Shown piece by piece: positions 8,110-16,836 of a stretch of 64,000 nt of DNA. Both the position numbers and the translations under genes were made by a program. The first letter of the stretch is position 1; each line of letters opens with the position of its first letter. Source of the DNA: Luteococcus sp048595755 (GTDB lineage Bacteria; Actinomycetota; Actinomycetes; Propionibacteriales; Propionibacteriaceae); contig NZ_CP184360.1 in NCBI RefSeq assembly GCF_048595755.1, forward strand, positions 186,001 to 250,000. Direction: 5' to 3'. The notes under the pieces were generated by a model, which did no database searches, was not told the DNA's origin, and saw only the letters and a program-made list of their open reading frames with translations.

Positions 8110-9390
8110 TCACTTCAGGAAGTCGGGGATGTCCAGGTCGTCGTCGGACTCGGCCGGCCGCGGCGTGCGGGCCGTCTCGAAGGCCGAGTTGTTGTTGACC
8201 GGCGCCTGGTGCGAGCTCGACTGCGAGGGCTGGGCCTGGGTGTACTGCGGCGTCGACTGGGGCTGCTGCGGGGTCGACTGCGGCTGGCTGGGCGCAGTGG
8301 ATCCCGTCACCTGCGGGCCCCGGGCCACCTGGGTTGCGGTGGGCGTGTTCTGCGCCTGCGGCGGCGTGAGGGCCGTGTTGCGCGTGCCATTCATGTTCAG
8401 CCCCGGGGAACGCTGGATCCCGGGCTGGCGCTTGGGCGGGGAACCCCCGTCGAAGCCCGCGGCGATGACCGTGACACGCACCTCGTCGCCCAGACCGTCG
8501 TCGATGATGGTGCCGAAGATGATGTTGGCCTCGTCGTGCGCGGCCGCCTCGATCAGGTTCGCCGCGGCCGAGACCTCGAACAGGCCCAGGTCGGAACCAC
8601 CGGCGATCGACAGCAGCACGCCATGTGCACCGTCGATGGAGGCCTCCAGCAGCGGCGAGTTGATCGCCGTCTCCGCGGCCGCCCGCGCACGATCCTCTCC
8701 CCTGGCCGAACCGATGCCCATCAGGGCCGATCCGGCATTGCTCATGACCGACTTCACGTCGGCGAAGTCAAGGTTGATCACGCCGGGGGTGGTGATCAGG
8801 TCGGTGATGCCCGAGACACCCTGCATCAGCACCTGGTCGGCCTGCTTGAAGGCCTCCAGGATGGCGATCTGGTGGTCGGTCATCTGCAGCAGCTTGTCAT
8901 TGGGGATGACGATGAGGGTGTCGACCTCCTCGCGCAGGCGGTTGATGCCCTCCTCCGCCTGGGTGGAACGACGCTTGCCCTCGAAGGAGAATGGGCGGGT
9001 CACCACACCAATGGTCAGCGCACCGATCGAACGGGCGATCTTGGCCACCACGGGGGCGCCACCGGTTCCGGTTCCGCCACCCTCGCCGGCCGTCACGAAG
9101 ACCATGTCCGCGCCCCGCAGCGTCTCCTCGATCTCCTCGGCGTGGTCCTCGGCGGCCTGACGACCCTTGTCGGGATCGGCGCCGGCGCCCAACCCACGGG
9201 TCAGCTCACGGCCCACGTCGAGCTTGACGTCCGCATCGCTCATCAGCAGCGCCTGGGCGTCGGTGTTGATCGCGATGAACTCGACACCCTTGAGGCCGGC
9301 CTCGATCATTCGGTTGACAGCGTTGACACCGCCGCCGCCCACACCGACGACCTTGATCACTGCCAGATAGTTCTGCGAAGCACTCGCCAC
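8110..9390 (-). CDS. ftsZ: FtsZ tubulin-like division GTPase
   Basis: A 426-residue GTPase that polymerises into the Z-ring. The GTP-binding segments VVGVGGGGVNAVNRM (about residues 14-28) and the tubulin signature GEGGGTGTGGAPVVA (about 103-117) are intact, as is the T7-loop region with NLDFADVKSVM. A Gln/Thr/Pro-rich spacer of about 90 residues follows residue 320, then the C-terminal peptide DDDLDIPDFLK, which contacts SepF and FtsW in actinomycetes. GTG start at 9390 with GAGGCGGG upstream. The 196-base gap to ftsQ probably holds ftsZ promoters. Confidence 0.98.
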   Translation of the reverse strand: MASASQNYLAVIKVVGVGGGGVNAVNRMIEAGLKGVEFIAINTDAQALLMSDADVKLDVGRELTRGLGAGADPDKGRQAAEDHAEEIEETLRGADMVFVTAGEGGGTGTGGAPVVAKIARSIGALTIGVVTRPFSFEGKRRSTQAEEGINRLREEVDTLIVIPNDKLLQMTDHQIAILEAFKQADQVLMQGVSGITDLITTPGVINLDFADVKSVMSNAGSALMGIGSARGEDRARAAAETAINSPLLEASIDGAHGVLLSIAGGSDLGLFEVSAAANLIEAAAHDEANIIFGTIIDDGLGDEVRVTVIAAGFDGGSPPKRQPGIQRSPGLNMNGTRNTALTPPQAQNTPTATQVARGPQVTGSTAPSQPQSTPQQPQSTPQYTQAQPSQSSSHQAPVNNNSAFETARTPRPAESDDDLDIPDFLK

Positions 9391-9586
9391 GGGGATCCCG
9401 CCTCAATTCTTGTCAGTACGGAGCTTGTGAACCTGTCGTCGCCTGATGGAGCCCATCTGGACGCCCGGGAAGACGCAACGGTTGACTCAGCACAGGCTAT
9501 GAGGTGCACAAAAGTCGTGTCCAACACTGGAGGCCGCGGGGCCCGAGAGTCTCAACCCACCCTTGAGCCTCAACCCTCGACCGGTC

Positions 9587-10345
9587 TCACCGGGTGCTGG
9601 GCGTGGCCGGTGAGCTCACGTCGAAGACGGTGGCCTCCTGCCCCAAGAGCACCTGGAGCACCCGCCCCTTCTCGGGGGAGGCCGCCGCGCTGCCCCAGAC
9701 CACCTTCTGGCCCTTGTCCAGCGCAAGCTCGATGCGATCGGGGCTCTCGGCCCGCACCACCTGCACCCGCCCCTTCACGGCCGGTGGCAGGCTGGTGACC
9801 ACGGTGGCCACGTCCGCCAGCAGACGATTGTCGACCGAGGTGGTCTCGACGGCCGCGACCCGCTTGTTGCGCGGCCCCTGGGCGAAGATCACGCCCGAGG
9901 CGTCCACGGACTGCCACTGGGCCCCGGCCTTGCGCTGGTAAACGGCCGAACGCTCGCTGACCTCCACCACGACGGTGTCGGGGAGCTTGGTGTGCACCCG
10001 GACCTCCCCCACCGGGACGATCCCGCTGCTGACCCGCTCGGCGATGGCACGGGTGTCCAAGCGCGCCAAGGGGGTTCCCATCGGCACCTGCGCGGCGCTC
10101 ACCACCTGGTCGGGCTTCACCTGACGGGTGCCGGTGACCTCCACCTGACGGACGGAGAGCACCGGTGAATGGCGCACCACCCAGACCAGGGTCAGGGCCA
10201 GGGCCACCAGGGCGGCCGCCAACGCCACCGTGAGACGTCGACGGCGCAGCTCCAGCCGCCGGCGTTGCTCGATGGCGGCGGAGACGTCGGTGGGGGTCGC
10301 CGGGCGTGGACGATCGCCGCGCTCCAGCCTGCTGGATGGGGTCAT
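9587..10345 (-). CDS. ftsQ: FtsQ/DivIB cell division protein
   Basis: A 252-residue bitopic membrane protein of the FtsQ-FtsL-FtsB complex that regulates septal peptidoglycan synthesis. Arg-rich cytoplasmic N-terminus, one membrane segment (about residues 38-60, LTVALAAALVALALTLVWVV), then the POTRA domain (SVRQVEVTGTRQVKPDQVV) and the FtsQ domain (LPDTVVVEVSERSAV). The start overlaps the murC stop (ATGA). Confidence 0.93.
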   Translation of the reverse strand: MTPSSRLERGDRPRPATPTDVSAAIEQRRRLELRRRRLTVALAAALVALALTLVWVVRHSPVLSVRQVEVTGTRQVKPDQVVSAAQVPMGTPLARLDTRAIAERVSSGIVPVGEVRVHTKLPDTVVVEVSERSAVYQRKAGAQWQSVDASGVIFAQGPRNKRVAAVETTSVDNRLLADVATVVTSLPPAVKGRVQVVRAESPDRIELALDKGQKVVWGSAAASPEKGRVLQVLLGQEATVFDVSSPATPSTR

Positions 10346-11748
10346 CGGCGAACGGTCAACTGGTCGACCAGCAGCGGCCCCACCAGGGTGACGTCGCCGG
10401 CGCCCAGGGTCATCACCAGGTCACCGGACTGGGCCAGGTTGGCCAGCGCGGAGGGCAGGTGCGCCTTGTTGGGAACGTAGAGCGATTCGGCGCCGGCGGC
10501 CAGGGCCGCCTCGTGCACCAGGCTGCCGTCGACGCCCTCGATGGGGTCCTCCCGGGCCGCATAGACGTCGGTGACCACCACGACGTCGGCCAGCGCGAGC
10601 GCCTCGCCGAACTCCTGGGCGAATTCCTGGGTGCGGCTGAACAGGTGCGGCTGGAAACAGGCCACCACGCGCCCCTGCTCGGCCGCCTTGCGCGCGGCGG
10701 TCAGGGCCGCGCGGATCTCGGTCGGGTGGTGCGCGTAGTCGTCGTAGACGCGCACGCCGTCCACCTCTCCCACCAGCTGGAAGCGACGCAAGGTGCCGGT
10801 GAAGGTGCTGGCGGCACGCACCAGCGCGTCCGGGTCGTGGCCCAGCAGGCGCCCCACGGCGAAGGCCGCGCAGGCATTGCCCAGGTTGTAGCGGCCCGGC
10901 ACCTGCAGCTGCATCCGGCCGGTCCAGCCGTCGTGGCTGATGGTGGCCGCGGCGGAGGTGCCCTCGAAGTCCAGCTCGCTGAGCCGGACCTCACAGCCCT
11001 TGCCCTCGCCATAGGCCACCACGGTGCGCCCCTGCGACCGCAACTGGTCGCCCAGCGCGGCGGCCACCGGGTCGTCGCCGTCGAGCACGACGGCACGCAC
11101 CCGCTCCCCGGTCGCGAAACGCAGGAAGCCGTGGTGGTAGGCCTCGGCGCTGCCCCAGTTGTCCAGGTGGTCGGCCTCCACATTGGTGACCACCGCGATG
11201 GTGGTGGGGTACTGCAGGAAGGTGCCGTCGGACTCGTCGGCCTCCACCACGAAGGCCTCGCCGCCGCCCAGGTGGGCGCTCTTGCCGGTGCTGGCCAGGG
11301 GGGAACCGATGACATAGGAGGGATCGGCGCCGACGCCGTCGAGCATCACCGCCGTCATGCCCGTGGTGGTGGTCTTGCCGTGGGTGCCGGCGATCGAGAC
11401 GCCTTCGCGGCCCAGCATCAGGGCGGCCAGCGCCGTGCTGCGGTGCCAGATGCGCAGGCCACGCTCCCGGGCGGCGGCCAGCTCCGGATTCGACTCGCGG
11501 ATCGCGGAGGAGACCACCACGGTCTGCGCATCGCCCAGCTGCGCCGCGTCGTGCCCGACGTGGGTGCGCACCCCGTTGCGGTTCAGTTGCCGCAGTGCCG
11601 GGGAGTCGGCCTGGTCCGATCCGGAGACCTCCACGCCCAGGTCGTGGTAGAGCTGGGCGATGCCGCTCATGCCGGCACCGCCGATGGCGATGAAGTGCAC
11701 CGGCCCCACTTCCTGGGCGGGCAGCACCTCCACGGGTTCACGCAACAT
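10342..11748 (-). CDS. murC: UDP-N-acetylmuramate--L-alanine ligase
   Basis: A 468-residue ATP-dependent ligase that adds the first L-Ala of the peptidoglycan stem peptide. N-terminal nucleotide-binding motif FIAIGGAGMSGIAQ (about residues 19-32), P-loop AGTHGKTTTTGM (about 117), VVEADESDGTFL and the C-terminal motif CFQPHLFSRTQEF. The ATG at 11748 has AAGGAG six bases upstream and overlaps the murG end by 11 bases. The longer open frame to 11964 is murG sequence read in another frame. Confidence 0.96.
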   Translation of the reverse strand: MLREPVEVLPAQEVGPVHFIAIGGAGMSGIAQLYHDLGVEVSGSDQADSPALRQLNRNGVRTHVGHDAAQLGDAQTVVVSSAIRESNPELAAARERGLRIWHRSTALAALMLGREGVSIAGTHGKTTTTGMTAVMLDGVGADPSYVIGSPLASTGKSAHLGGGEAFVVEADESDGTFLQYPTTIAVVTNVEADHLDNWGSAEAYHHGFLRFATGERVRAVVLDGDDPVAAALGDQLRSQGRTVVAYGEGKGCEVRLSELDFEGTSAAATISHDGWTGRMQLQVPGRYNLGNACAAFAVGRLLGHDPDALVRAASTFTGTLRRFQLVGEVDGVRVYDDYAHHPTEIRAALTAARKAAEQGRVVACFQPHLFSRTQEFAQEFGEALALADVVVVTDVYAAREDPIEGVDGSLVHEAALAAGAESLYVPNKAHLPSALANLAQSGDLVMTLGAGDVTLVGPLLVDQLTVRR

Positions 11749-12910
11749 GGTCTGCTCCTTGCTCCGGTGCGGCACACTCCAGGACCGCGCGCGCCACGGC
11801 CCGCGCGGCGTCGGCTTCGAAAAGGGCGGGGCCGGCCTGCGACATGGCCTGCAGCTGCTGGCGGTCCTGCAGCCGCGGCACCACCTCGCGCACCAGGCGA
11901 GGGCCGTCCAGCTCACCGTCGGGCACCAGCACGCCACCGCCGGCCGCGACCAGGCCGGTGGCATTGCGCTCCTGCTCGCCGTTGCCGTGCGGCAGCGGCA
12001 CGAAGATGGCGGGCAGTCCGCAGATGCCGGCCTCGTAGACCGTGCCCGCCCCGGAGCGGCAGACCATCATGTCGGCGGCCGCGTAGGCATTCTCCATGCC
12101 GTCCACGTAGGCCACCGGGTGGTAGCCGGCCCCGCTGCCGGGGTCGGTGACCACCACCATGTCATCGGTGAAGTTCTTCGGGCCCCACACGTGCAAGACC
12201 TGCACCCCGGCGGCGAGCAAGTCGTCACGGGCCGCCAGCGTGGCGTTGTTGATGCTGCGCGCGCCCTGCGATCCACCCGTCACCAGCAGGGTGGGACGAT
12301 CCGGGTCCAGGCCGAAGGACTCCCTCGCGGCGCGGGCCCGACTCTCGCGTCCCAGGCGGGCCAGCTCGTTGATCTCTCGTCGCACCGGCATGCCCACCTG
12401 CTCGCATCCCGGCAGGGGCGTGCTGCCGAAGGTCGCCAGCACCCGTCGGGCGAAGCGCGCCGCCACCTTGTTGGCCAGACCCGGCACGGCATTGCCCTCG
12501 TGCACCACCACCGGCAGGCCACGACGGCGAGCCGCCAGGTAGGCCGGCATCGCCACATAGCCGCCAAAGCCCACCACCACCTGGGCTCGCTGCTCGTCGA
12601 GGATCTGGCCGGCACGACGGATCGAGCCCGCCAACCGGCTGGGGACCTTCAACAGGTCGACGCTGGGCTTGCGCGGCAGCGGCACGGGCGGCACCAGTTC
12701 CAGCGGCAGGCCCGCCGCCGGCACCAGCCGCGTCTCCAGCCCCTTGCTGGTGCCGATGCAGGCCAGTTGGGCGCCGGGGGCGAGTTCGCCCAGAGCCTCG
12801 GCGGTGGCGATCATCGGGGCGATGTGGCCCGCGGTCCCCCCACCGGCCAGCACCACCCTGACCGGGGCGGACGTCGACCGCTCCGGCGGGACGAAGGACT
12901 GTTCGGACAT
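11738..12910 (-). CDS. murG: UDP-GlcNAc:lipid I N-acetylglucosaminyltransferase
   Basis: A 390-residue GT28 glycosyltransferase that makes lipid II from lipid I at the inner membrane face. Motifs: VVLAGGGTAGHIAPM (lipid I side, residue about 19), VVGFGGYVAMPAYLAARR, HEGNAVPGLANK, LLVTGGSQGARSIN and the UDP-GlcNAc pocket in CRSGAGTVYE. The ATG at 12910 is preceded by AGGAGC. It overlaps murC and lies 35 bases after ftsW. Confidence 0.96.
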   Translation of the reverse strand: MSEQSFVPPERSTSAPVRVVLAGGGTAGHIAPMIATAEALGELAPGAQLACIGTSKGLETRLVPAAGLPLELVPPVPLPRKPSVDLLKVPSRLAGSIRRAGQILDEQRAQVVVGFGGYVAMPAYLAARRRGLPVVVHEGNAVPGLANKVAARFARRVLATFGSTPLPGCEQVGMPVRREINELARLGRESRARAARESFGLDPDRPTLLVTGGSQGARSINNATLAARDDLLAAGVQVLHVWGPKNFTDDMVVVTDPGSGAGYHPVAYVDGMENAYAAADMMVCRSGAGTVYEAGICGLPAIFVPLPHGNGEQERNATGLVAAGGGVLVPDGELDGPRLVREVVPRLQDRQQLQAMSQAGPALFEADAARAVARAVLECAAPEQGADHVA

Positions 12911-12945
12911 GATGCTCCTGGAAGAGAGGTCTCGTGGGGTGGGGC

Positions 12946-14253
12946 TCATCGGCCTCCGTCCACCACCGTAGTGACCTTGGGACGGGGCTCGCCAGCCTTG
13001 CGGGCCAGCCGCCGACGCGCCGCTGGTTCCTGCCTGGCGCAGGCCAACAGCACACCCACCGCCAACAGGTTGGCCATGAGTGCCGAACCACCGGCCGAGA
13101 TGAAGGGCAACGGCACGCCCACCACCGGCAGCATCTTCATGGCCACTCCGATGTTGACCAGGGCCTGGAAGAGCAACCAACTGGTGGTTCCGGCAGCCAG
13201 CACACGCACGAACAAGGAGTCGGCTCGCATCGCGATGCGCAGCCCCGCATAGCCCAGCACCCCGAACAGCAGCAGCACCGACAAGGTGCCCATCAGGCCC
13301 ATCTCCTCGCCCAGCACGGCGAAGACGAAGTCATTCTGGGCACCGTCGTTGAGGTTGCCCCACTTCTGGCGCGAATAGCCCAGGCCGAGGCCCCACCAGC
13401 CGCCCGAGGCGAGCGCATAGATGGCCGAGAGCGGCTGCTGCGAGGCATTGGGATCGTCGACGACGGTGCCGCTGACGAAGGCGGCGACACGACGCATGCG
13501 GTTGGGGCTGGTGACCACCAGGGCGAGCACGGCCGCCCCGGCGACTGCCACGGCCACGCCCAGCATCCGGATCGGGACGCCCAGCACGAACAGGATCGAG
13601 AAGGCGATCGCGCCGATCACCAGGGCGGTGCCCAGGTCCTTCTGCGCGAGCACCAGCACCTCGACCACGGCGAAGCCCGCCACCAGGGGCGCCAGTTCAC
13701 GCGGCTGGTCGAGCACCCTTTCCTTGGTGCTGGCCACCGCCGCGGCCCACATCACCAGCCCGAGCTTGGCGAACTCCGAGGGTTGGAGGCTGAGCGGGCC
13801 GATCACCAGCCAGGCCAGGTTTCCCTTGCCGGCGTCGCTGCCCAGCCCGGGCACGAAGATGGCCAACAGGAGCAGCAGCGAGCCGATGAAGGCCACCCAA
13901 CTGAGCAGCTTGAGCATCGGTGGTTTCTGGAAGGCGAGCCAGGCCGCGAAGGGCAGGCCGACCACCAGGAAGAAGAGTTGGCGCTGGGCGATGTACCAGG
14001 GATTGCCCTGGTTCACCGCCGAGGAGTAGACCGACGAACTGGACAGCACCATCAGCGCGCCGAGGAAGACCAGCAGGGTGCTGGAGACCAGCACCAGGTA
14101 CCAGGAGGCCATCGGCGCGGCCAGGGCATCGTCGATCATCCGCCAACGGCTGGAACCGGGCTTGACGGCGCTGGCACCGCTGCCGCTGCGAGCGCTTCGG
14201 CCTCGCTTGGCGGAATCACGCCTCGTGCGTGGTTCCTGGGCCTTGCTGGCCAT
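12946..14253 (-). CDS. ftsW: FtsW SEDS-family septal peptidoglycan glycosyltransferase
   Basis: A 435-residue polytopic membrane protein that polymerises lipid II at the septum together with FtsI. A basic cytoplasmic N-terminus (about 60 residues) precedes about ten membrane segments. SEDS signatures include VIGPLSLQPSEFAKLGLV, ALASGGWWGLGLGYSRQKW and GVPLPFISAGGSALMANLLAVG. The ATG at 14253 has GGAGGGGAGGG upstream; the open frame to 14346 is unsupported. Confidence 0.95.
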   Translation of the reverse strand: MASKAQEPRTRRDSAKRGRSARSGSGASAVKPGSSRWRMIDDALAAPMASWYLVLVSSTLLVFLGALMVLSSSSVYSSAVNQGNPWYIAQRQLFFLVVGLPFAAWLAFQKPPMLKLLSWVAFIGSLLLLLAIFVPGLGSDAGKGNLAWLVIGPLSLQPSEFAKLGLVMWAAAVASTKERVLDQPRELAPLVAGFAVVEVLVLAQKDLGTALVIGAIAFSILFVLGVPIRMLGVAVAVAGAAVLALVVTSPNRMRRVAAFVSGTVVDDPNASQQPLSAIYALASGGWWGLGLGYSRQKWGNLNDGAQNDFVFAVLGEEMGLMGTLSVLLLFGVLGYAGLRIAMRADSLFVRVLAAGTTSWLLFQALVNIGVAMKMLPVVGVPLPFISAGGSALMANLLAVGVLLACARQEPAARRRLARKAGEPRPKVTTVVDGGR

Positions 14254-14293
14254 CGCCCCTCCCCTCCTGTCGGTGATGCTCGTCGGTTGCGTG

Positions 14294-15769
14294 TCAGGCC
14301 TCCAGGGCCCGTGCCGCCGCTGCGAAGTCATTGCCCCGCGCGTCATAGCCGCTCCACATGTCCTGGCTCGCGCAGCCGGGGGCCAGCAGCACCACGTCTC
14401 CGGGCCTGGCCATGCGGGCGGCCTCGCGAACCGCCTCCTGCATCACGGTGGTGGAGCTGTCGTCGAGCACCACCACGGGCACCTGCGGGGCATGCTCGGC
14501 CAGCGCGCGGGCCACCACGTGGCGATCGACGCCGAGCAGCACGGCGCCGCGCAGCCGCTCGCCGTGGGTCTTGACGAGTTCGTCGAAGGTCGTGCCCTTG
14601 GCCTGGCCACCGGCCACCCAGACGATGGACTCGAAGGCCCGCATCGACGAATTGGCCGCGTGCGGGTTGGTGGCCTTGGAATCGTCCACGTAGCGAACGC
14701 CGCCGTGTTCGGCCACGGTCTGGATGCGGTGGCCGCCCAGCTGCAGGTTGCGCAGTCCTTGGCCCACGGCGGCCGGGGGGACGCCGAAGGAACGGGCCAG
14801 CGCCGCCGCGGCCAGCGCATTCTCCACATTGTGGGGTGCATTGGGGTGGACGTCGCTGACCTTGGCCAGCTCCATCGCGGAGTCCTTGCGCTGCTCCACG
14901 AAGGCGCGGTCCACGAGCAGGTCGTCGACCACGCCGAGCATGCTCATGCCGGGCACGCCCAGGGTGAAGCCGATGGCACGGGCGCCCTCCACCACGTCGG
15001 CCTCCTCGACCATGCCTTCGGTGAGGGGATCGGCCACGTTGTAGACGCAGCTGTGCCGCACCTGGTGGTAGATGCGTGCCTTGTCGGCGCGGTAGCGACC
15101 CATCGGGTCGAGCTGCTCGTCGAAGCCGGCTCCCTCGTACCACTGCAGGTGGTCGGGCTGCAGGTTCAGCACCGCGGCCGAGTGCATCTGCACGCTGTTG
15201 GACCAGTGCAGCTGGAAACTGGACAGTTCCACCGCGAGCACGTCATAGGACGTCTCGTCCAGCACGGCCTCCATCACGGGACGGCCGATGTTGCCCACGG
15301 CGGAGGTCTTCAGCCCGGCAGCGGCCAGGATGGACTCCAGCATCTGGGTGGTGGTGGTCTTGCCATTGGTGCCGGTGATCGCGAGCCAGGGAACGGCACG
15401 GTCGGGATGCTGCATCCGCCAGGCCAGCTCGACCTCGCCCCAGATCGGCACTCCCCGCGCCGCGGCCTGCTCCAGCAGGGGCGCCGAGGGACGCCAGCCC
15501 GGCGAGGTGACCACCAGGTCGACGTCGTCGGGCAGCGTGGTCGTGGTGCCCTGCCCCAACTCGATGGTGGCGCCGAGGATCTCCAGCACCGTGGCCTTCT
15601 CGGCATTGGCGCTGGAGTCGTTCTCGTCCAGCACGGTGACCTGGGCGCCCACCTCGAGCAGTCCGTCGGCGGCCGCGAAGCCGGAGGTGCCCAGTCCGGC
15701 CACCACCACCTTGGCCTGGGGCCAGGGCGAGAGCCGGTCCGCGTCGTTGATCCAGTCCAGGGAGCTCAC
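14294..15769 (-). CDS. murD: UDP-N-acetylmuramoylalanine--D-glutamate ligase
   Basis: A 491-residue Mur ligase that adds D-Glu to UDP-MurNAc-L-Ala. Rossmann-like N-terminal domain (VVVAGLGTSGFAAADGL), P-loop AITGTNGKTTTTQML, NVENALAAAALA and the C-terminal motif VDDSKATNPHAANSSM, in which the Lys is normally carbamylated or binds phosphate. The GTG at 15769 overlaps the mraY stop (GTGA). The open frame upstream to 16105 is mraY in another frame. Confidence 0.96.
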   Translation of the reverse strand: MSSLDWINDADRLSPWPQAKVVVAGLGTSGFAAADGLLEVGAQVTVLDENDSSANAEKATVLEILGATIELGQGTTTTLPDDVDLVVTSPGWRPSAPLLEQAAARGVPIWGEVELAWRMQHPDRAVPWLAITGTNGKTTTTQMLESILAAAGLKTSAVGNIGRPVMEAVLDETSYDVLAVELSSFQLHWSNSVQMHSAAVLNLQPDHLQWYEGAGFDEQLDPMGRYRADKARIYHQVRHSCVYNVADPLTEGMVEEADVVEGARAIGFTLGVPGMSMLGVVDDLLVDRAFVEQRKDSAMELAKVSDVHPNAPHNVENALAAAALARSFGVPPAAVGQGLRNLQLGGHRIQTVAEHGGVRYVDDSKATNPHAANSSMRAFESIVWVAGGQAKGTTFDELVKTHGERLRGAVLLGVDRHVVARALAEHAPQVPVVVLDDSSTTVMQEAVREAARMARPGDVVLLAPGCASQDMWSGYDARGNDFAAAARALEA

Positions 15770-16836
15770 TGGCCCACCACCCATTCCGCGTAGAAGAGTC
15801 CGAGCCCGGTGGCCACGGCCAGGCCGCAGATGATCCAGAACCGGATCACGACGGTGACCTCGGCCCAGCCGAGCAGTTCGAAGTGGTGGTGGATCGGGGT
15901 CATCTTGAAGATGCGCTTGCCCCCGGTGGCCTTGAAGTAGGTGACCTGCATCATCACCGAGACCGTCTCCATGACGAACAGGGCACCCAGGATCACCAGC
16001 AGGAATTCGGTGCGCGACAGGATCGCCAGGCCGGCCAGAGCGGCCCCCAGCGAGAGGCTGCCGGTGTCGCCCAGGAAGATCTTGGCGGGCGAGGCATTCC
16101 ACCACAGGAAGCCGAAGCAGGCACCGGCCAGGGCCATCGCCACCACAGCCAGGTCGTAGGGGTCACGCACCTCGTAGCAGCGCGGGCCGCTGGTGGCCTG
16201 GGCCCCGCACCACTGGTTGAACTGCCAGATGTTGAGCAGGGCGTAGGCACTGAAGACCATGGTCGCGGCGCCCGAGGCCAAGCCGTCGAGGCCGTCGGTG
16301 AGGTTCACCGCATTGGAGGCGCCGGCGATCAGCAGCACCATCCACACCACCGCGAGCACCATCGGCAGGTTCAACCAGCTAATGTCACGCAGGAAGCTGA
16401 TGGCGGTCGAGGCAGGGCGAATGCCCCGCTCATTGGGGAAGTACAGGGCTGCCAGGCCGAAGCTGACCGCCAGGAAGCCCTGCCCCACCAGCTTGGCCCT
16501 GCCGGTCAGGCCCAGCGAACGCTGCTTGGTGATCTTGGCCCAGTCGTCCATGAAGCCCAGCACGCCGTGGCCGACGAACAGGTACAGCACCAACAGGGCC
16601 GAGATCGTGACCGGGGTCCAGGTGACCAGGTGGGCGATGAAATAGGACAGCACCACCGAGACCAGGATGACCAGGCCACCCATGGTCGGGGTGCCTCGCT
16701 TCGTGTGGTGCGCGGTGGGCCCGTCGTCCCGGATGAACTGGCCATAGCCCTTGCGGACCAGGTAGCCGATCAGCACGCGGGTACCGAGCAGCGTCCCCAC
16801 CATGGCCAGTCCTCCGGCCAACAGGATGTTCTTCAC
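15766..16836 (-). CDS. mraY: Phospho-N-acetylmuramoyl-pentapeptide transferase
   Basis: A 356-residue polytopic enzyme that makes lipid I by transferring phospho-MurNAc-pentapeptide to undecaprenyl phosphate. Conserved loops: IRDDGPTAHHTKRGTPTMGG, FMDDWAKITKQRSLGL, AVNLTDGLDGLASGA and the C-terminal MTPIHHHFELLGW with the HHH motif. The GTG at 16836 overlaps the murF stop. Confidence 0.97.
   Translation of the reverse strand: MKNILLAGGLAMVGTLLGTRVLIGYLVRKGYGQFIRDDGPTAHHTKRGTPTMGGLVILVSVVLSYFIAHLVTWTPVTISALLVLYLFVGHGVLGFMDDWAKITKQRSLGLTGRAKLVGQGFLAVSFGLAALYFPNERGIRPASTAISFLRDISWLNLPMVLAVVWMVLLIAGASNAVNLTDGLDGLASGAATMVFSAYALLNIWQFNQWCGAQATSGPRCYEVRDPYDLAVVAMALAGACFGFLWWNASPAKIFLGDTGSLSLGAALAGLAILSRTEFLLVILGALFVMETVSVMMQVTYFKATGGKRIFKMTPIHHHFELLGWAEVTVVIRFWIICGLAVATGLGLFYAEWVVGQ

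Noticed and set aside
14294..16105. 603-residue MurD starting at 16105
   Set aside because: The first 112 codons overlap mraY in another frame; GTG 15769 fits both the murD N-terminus and the GTGA coupling.
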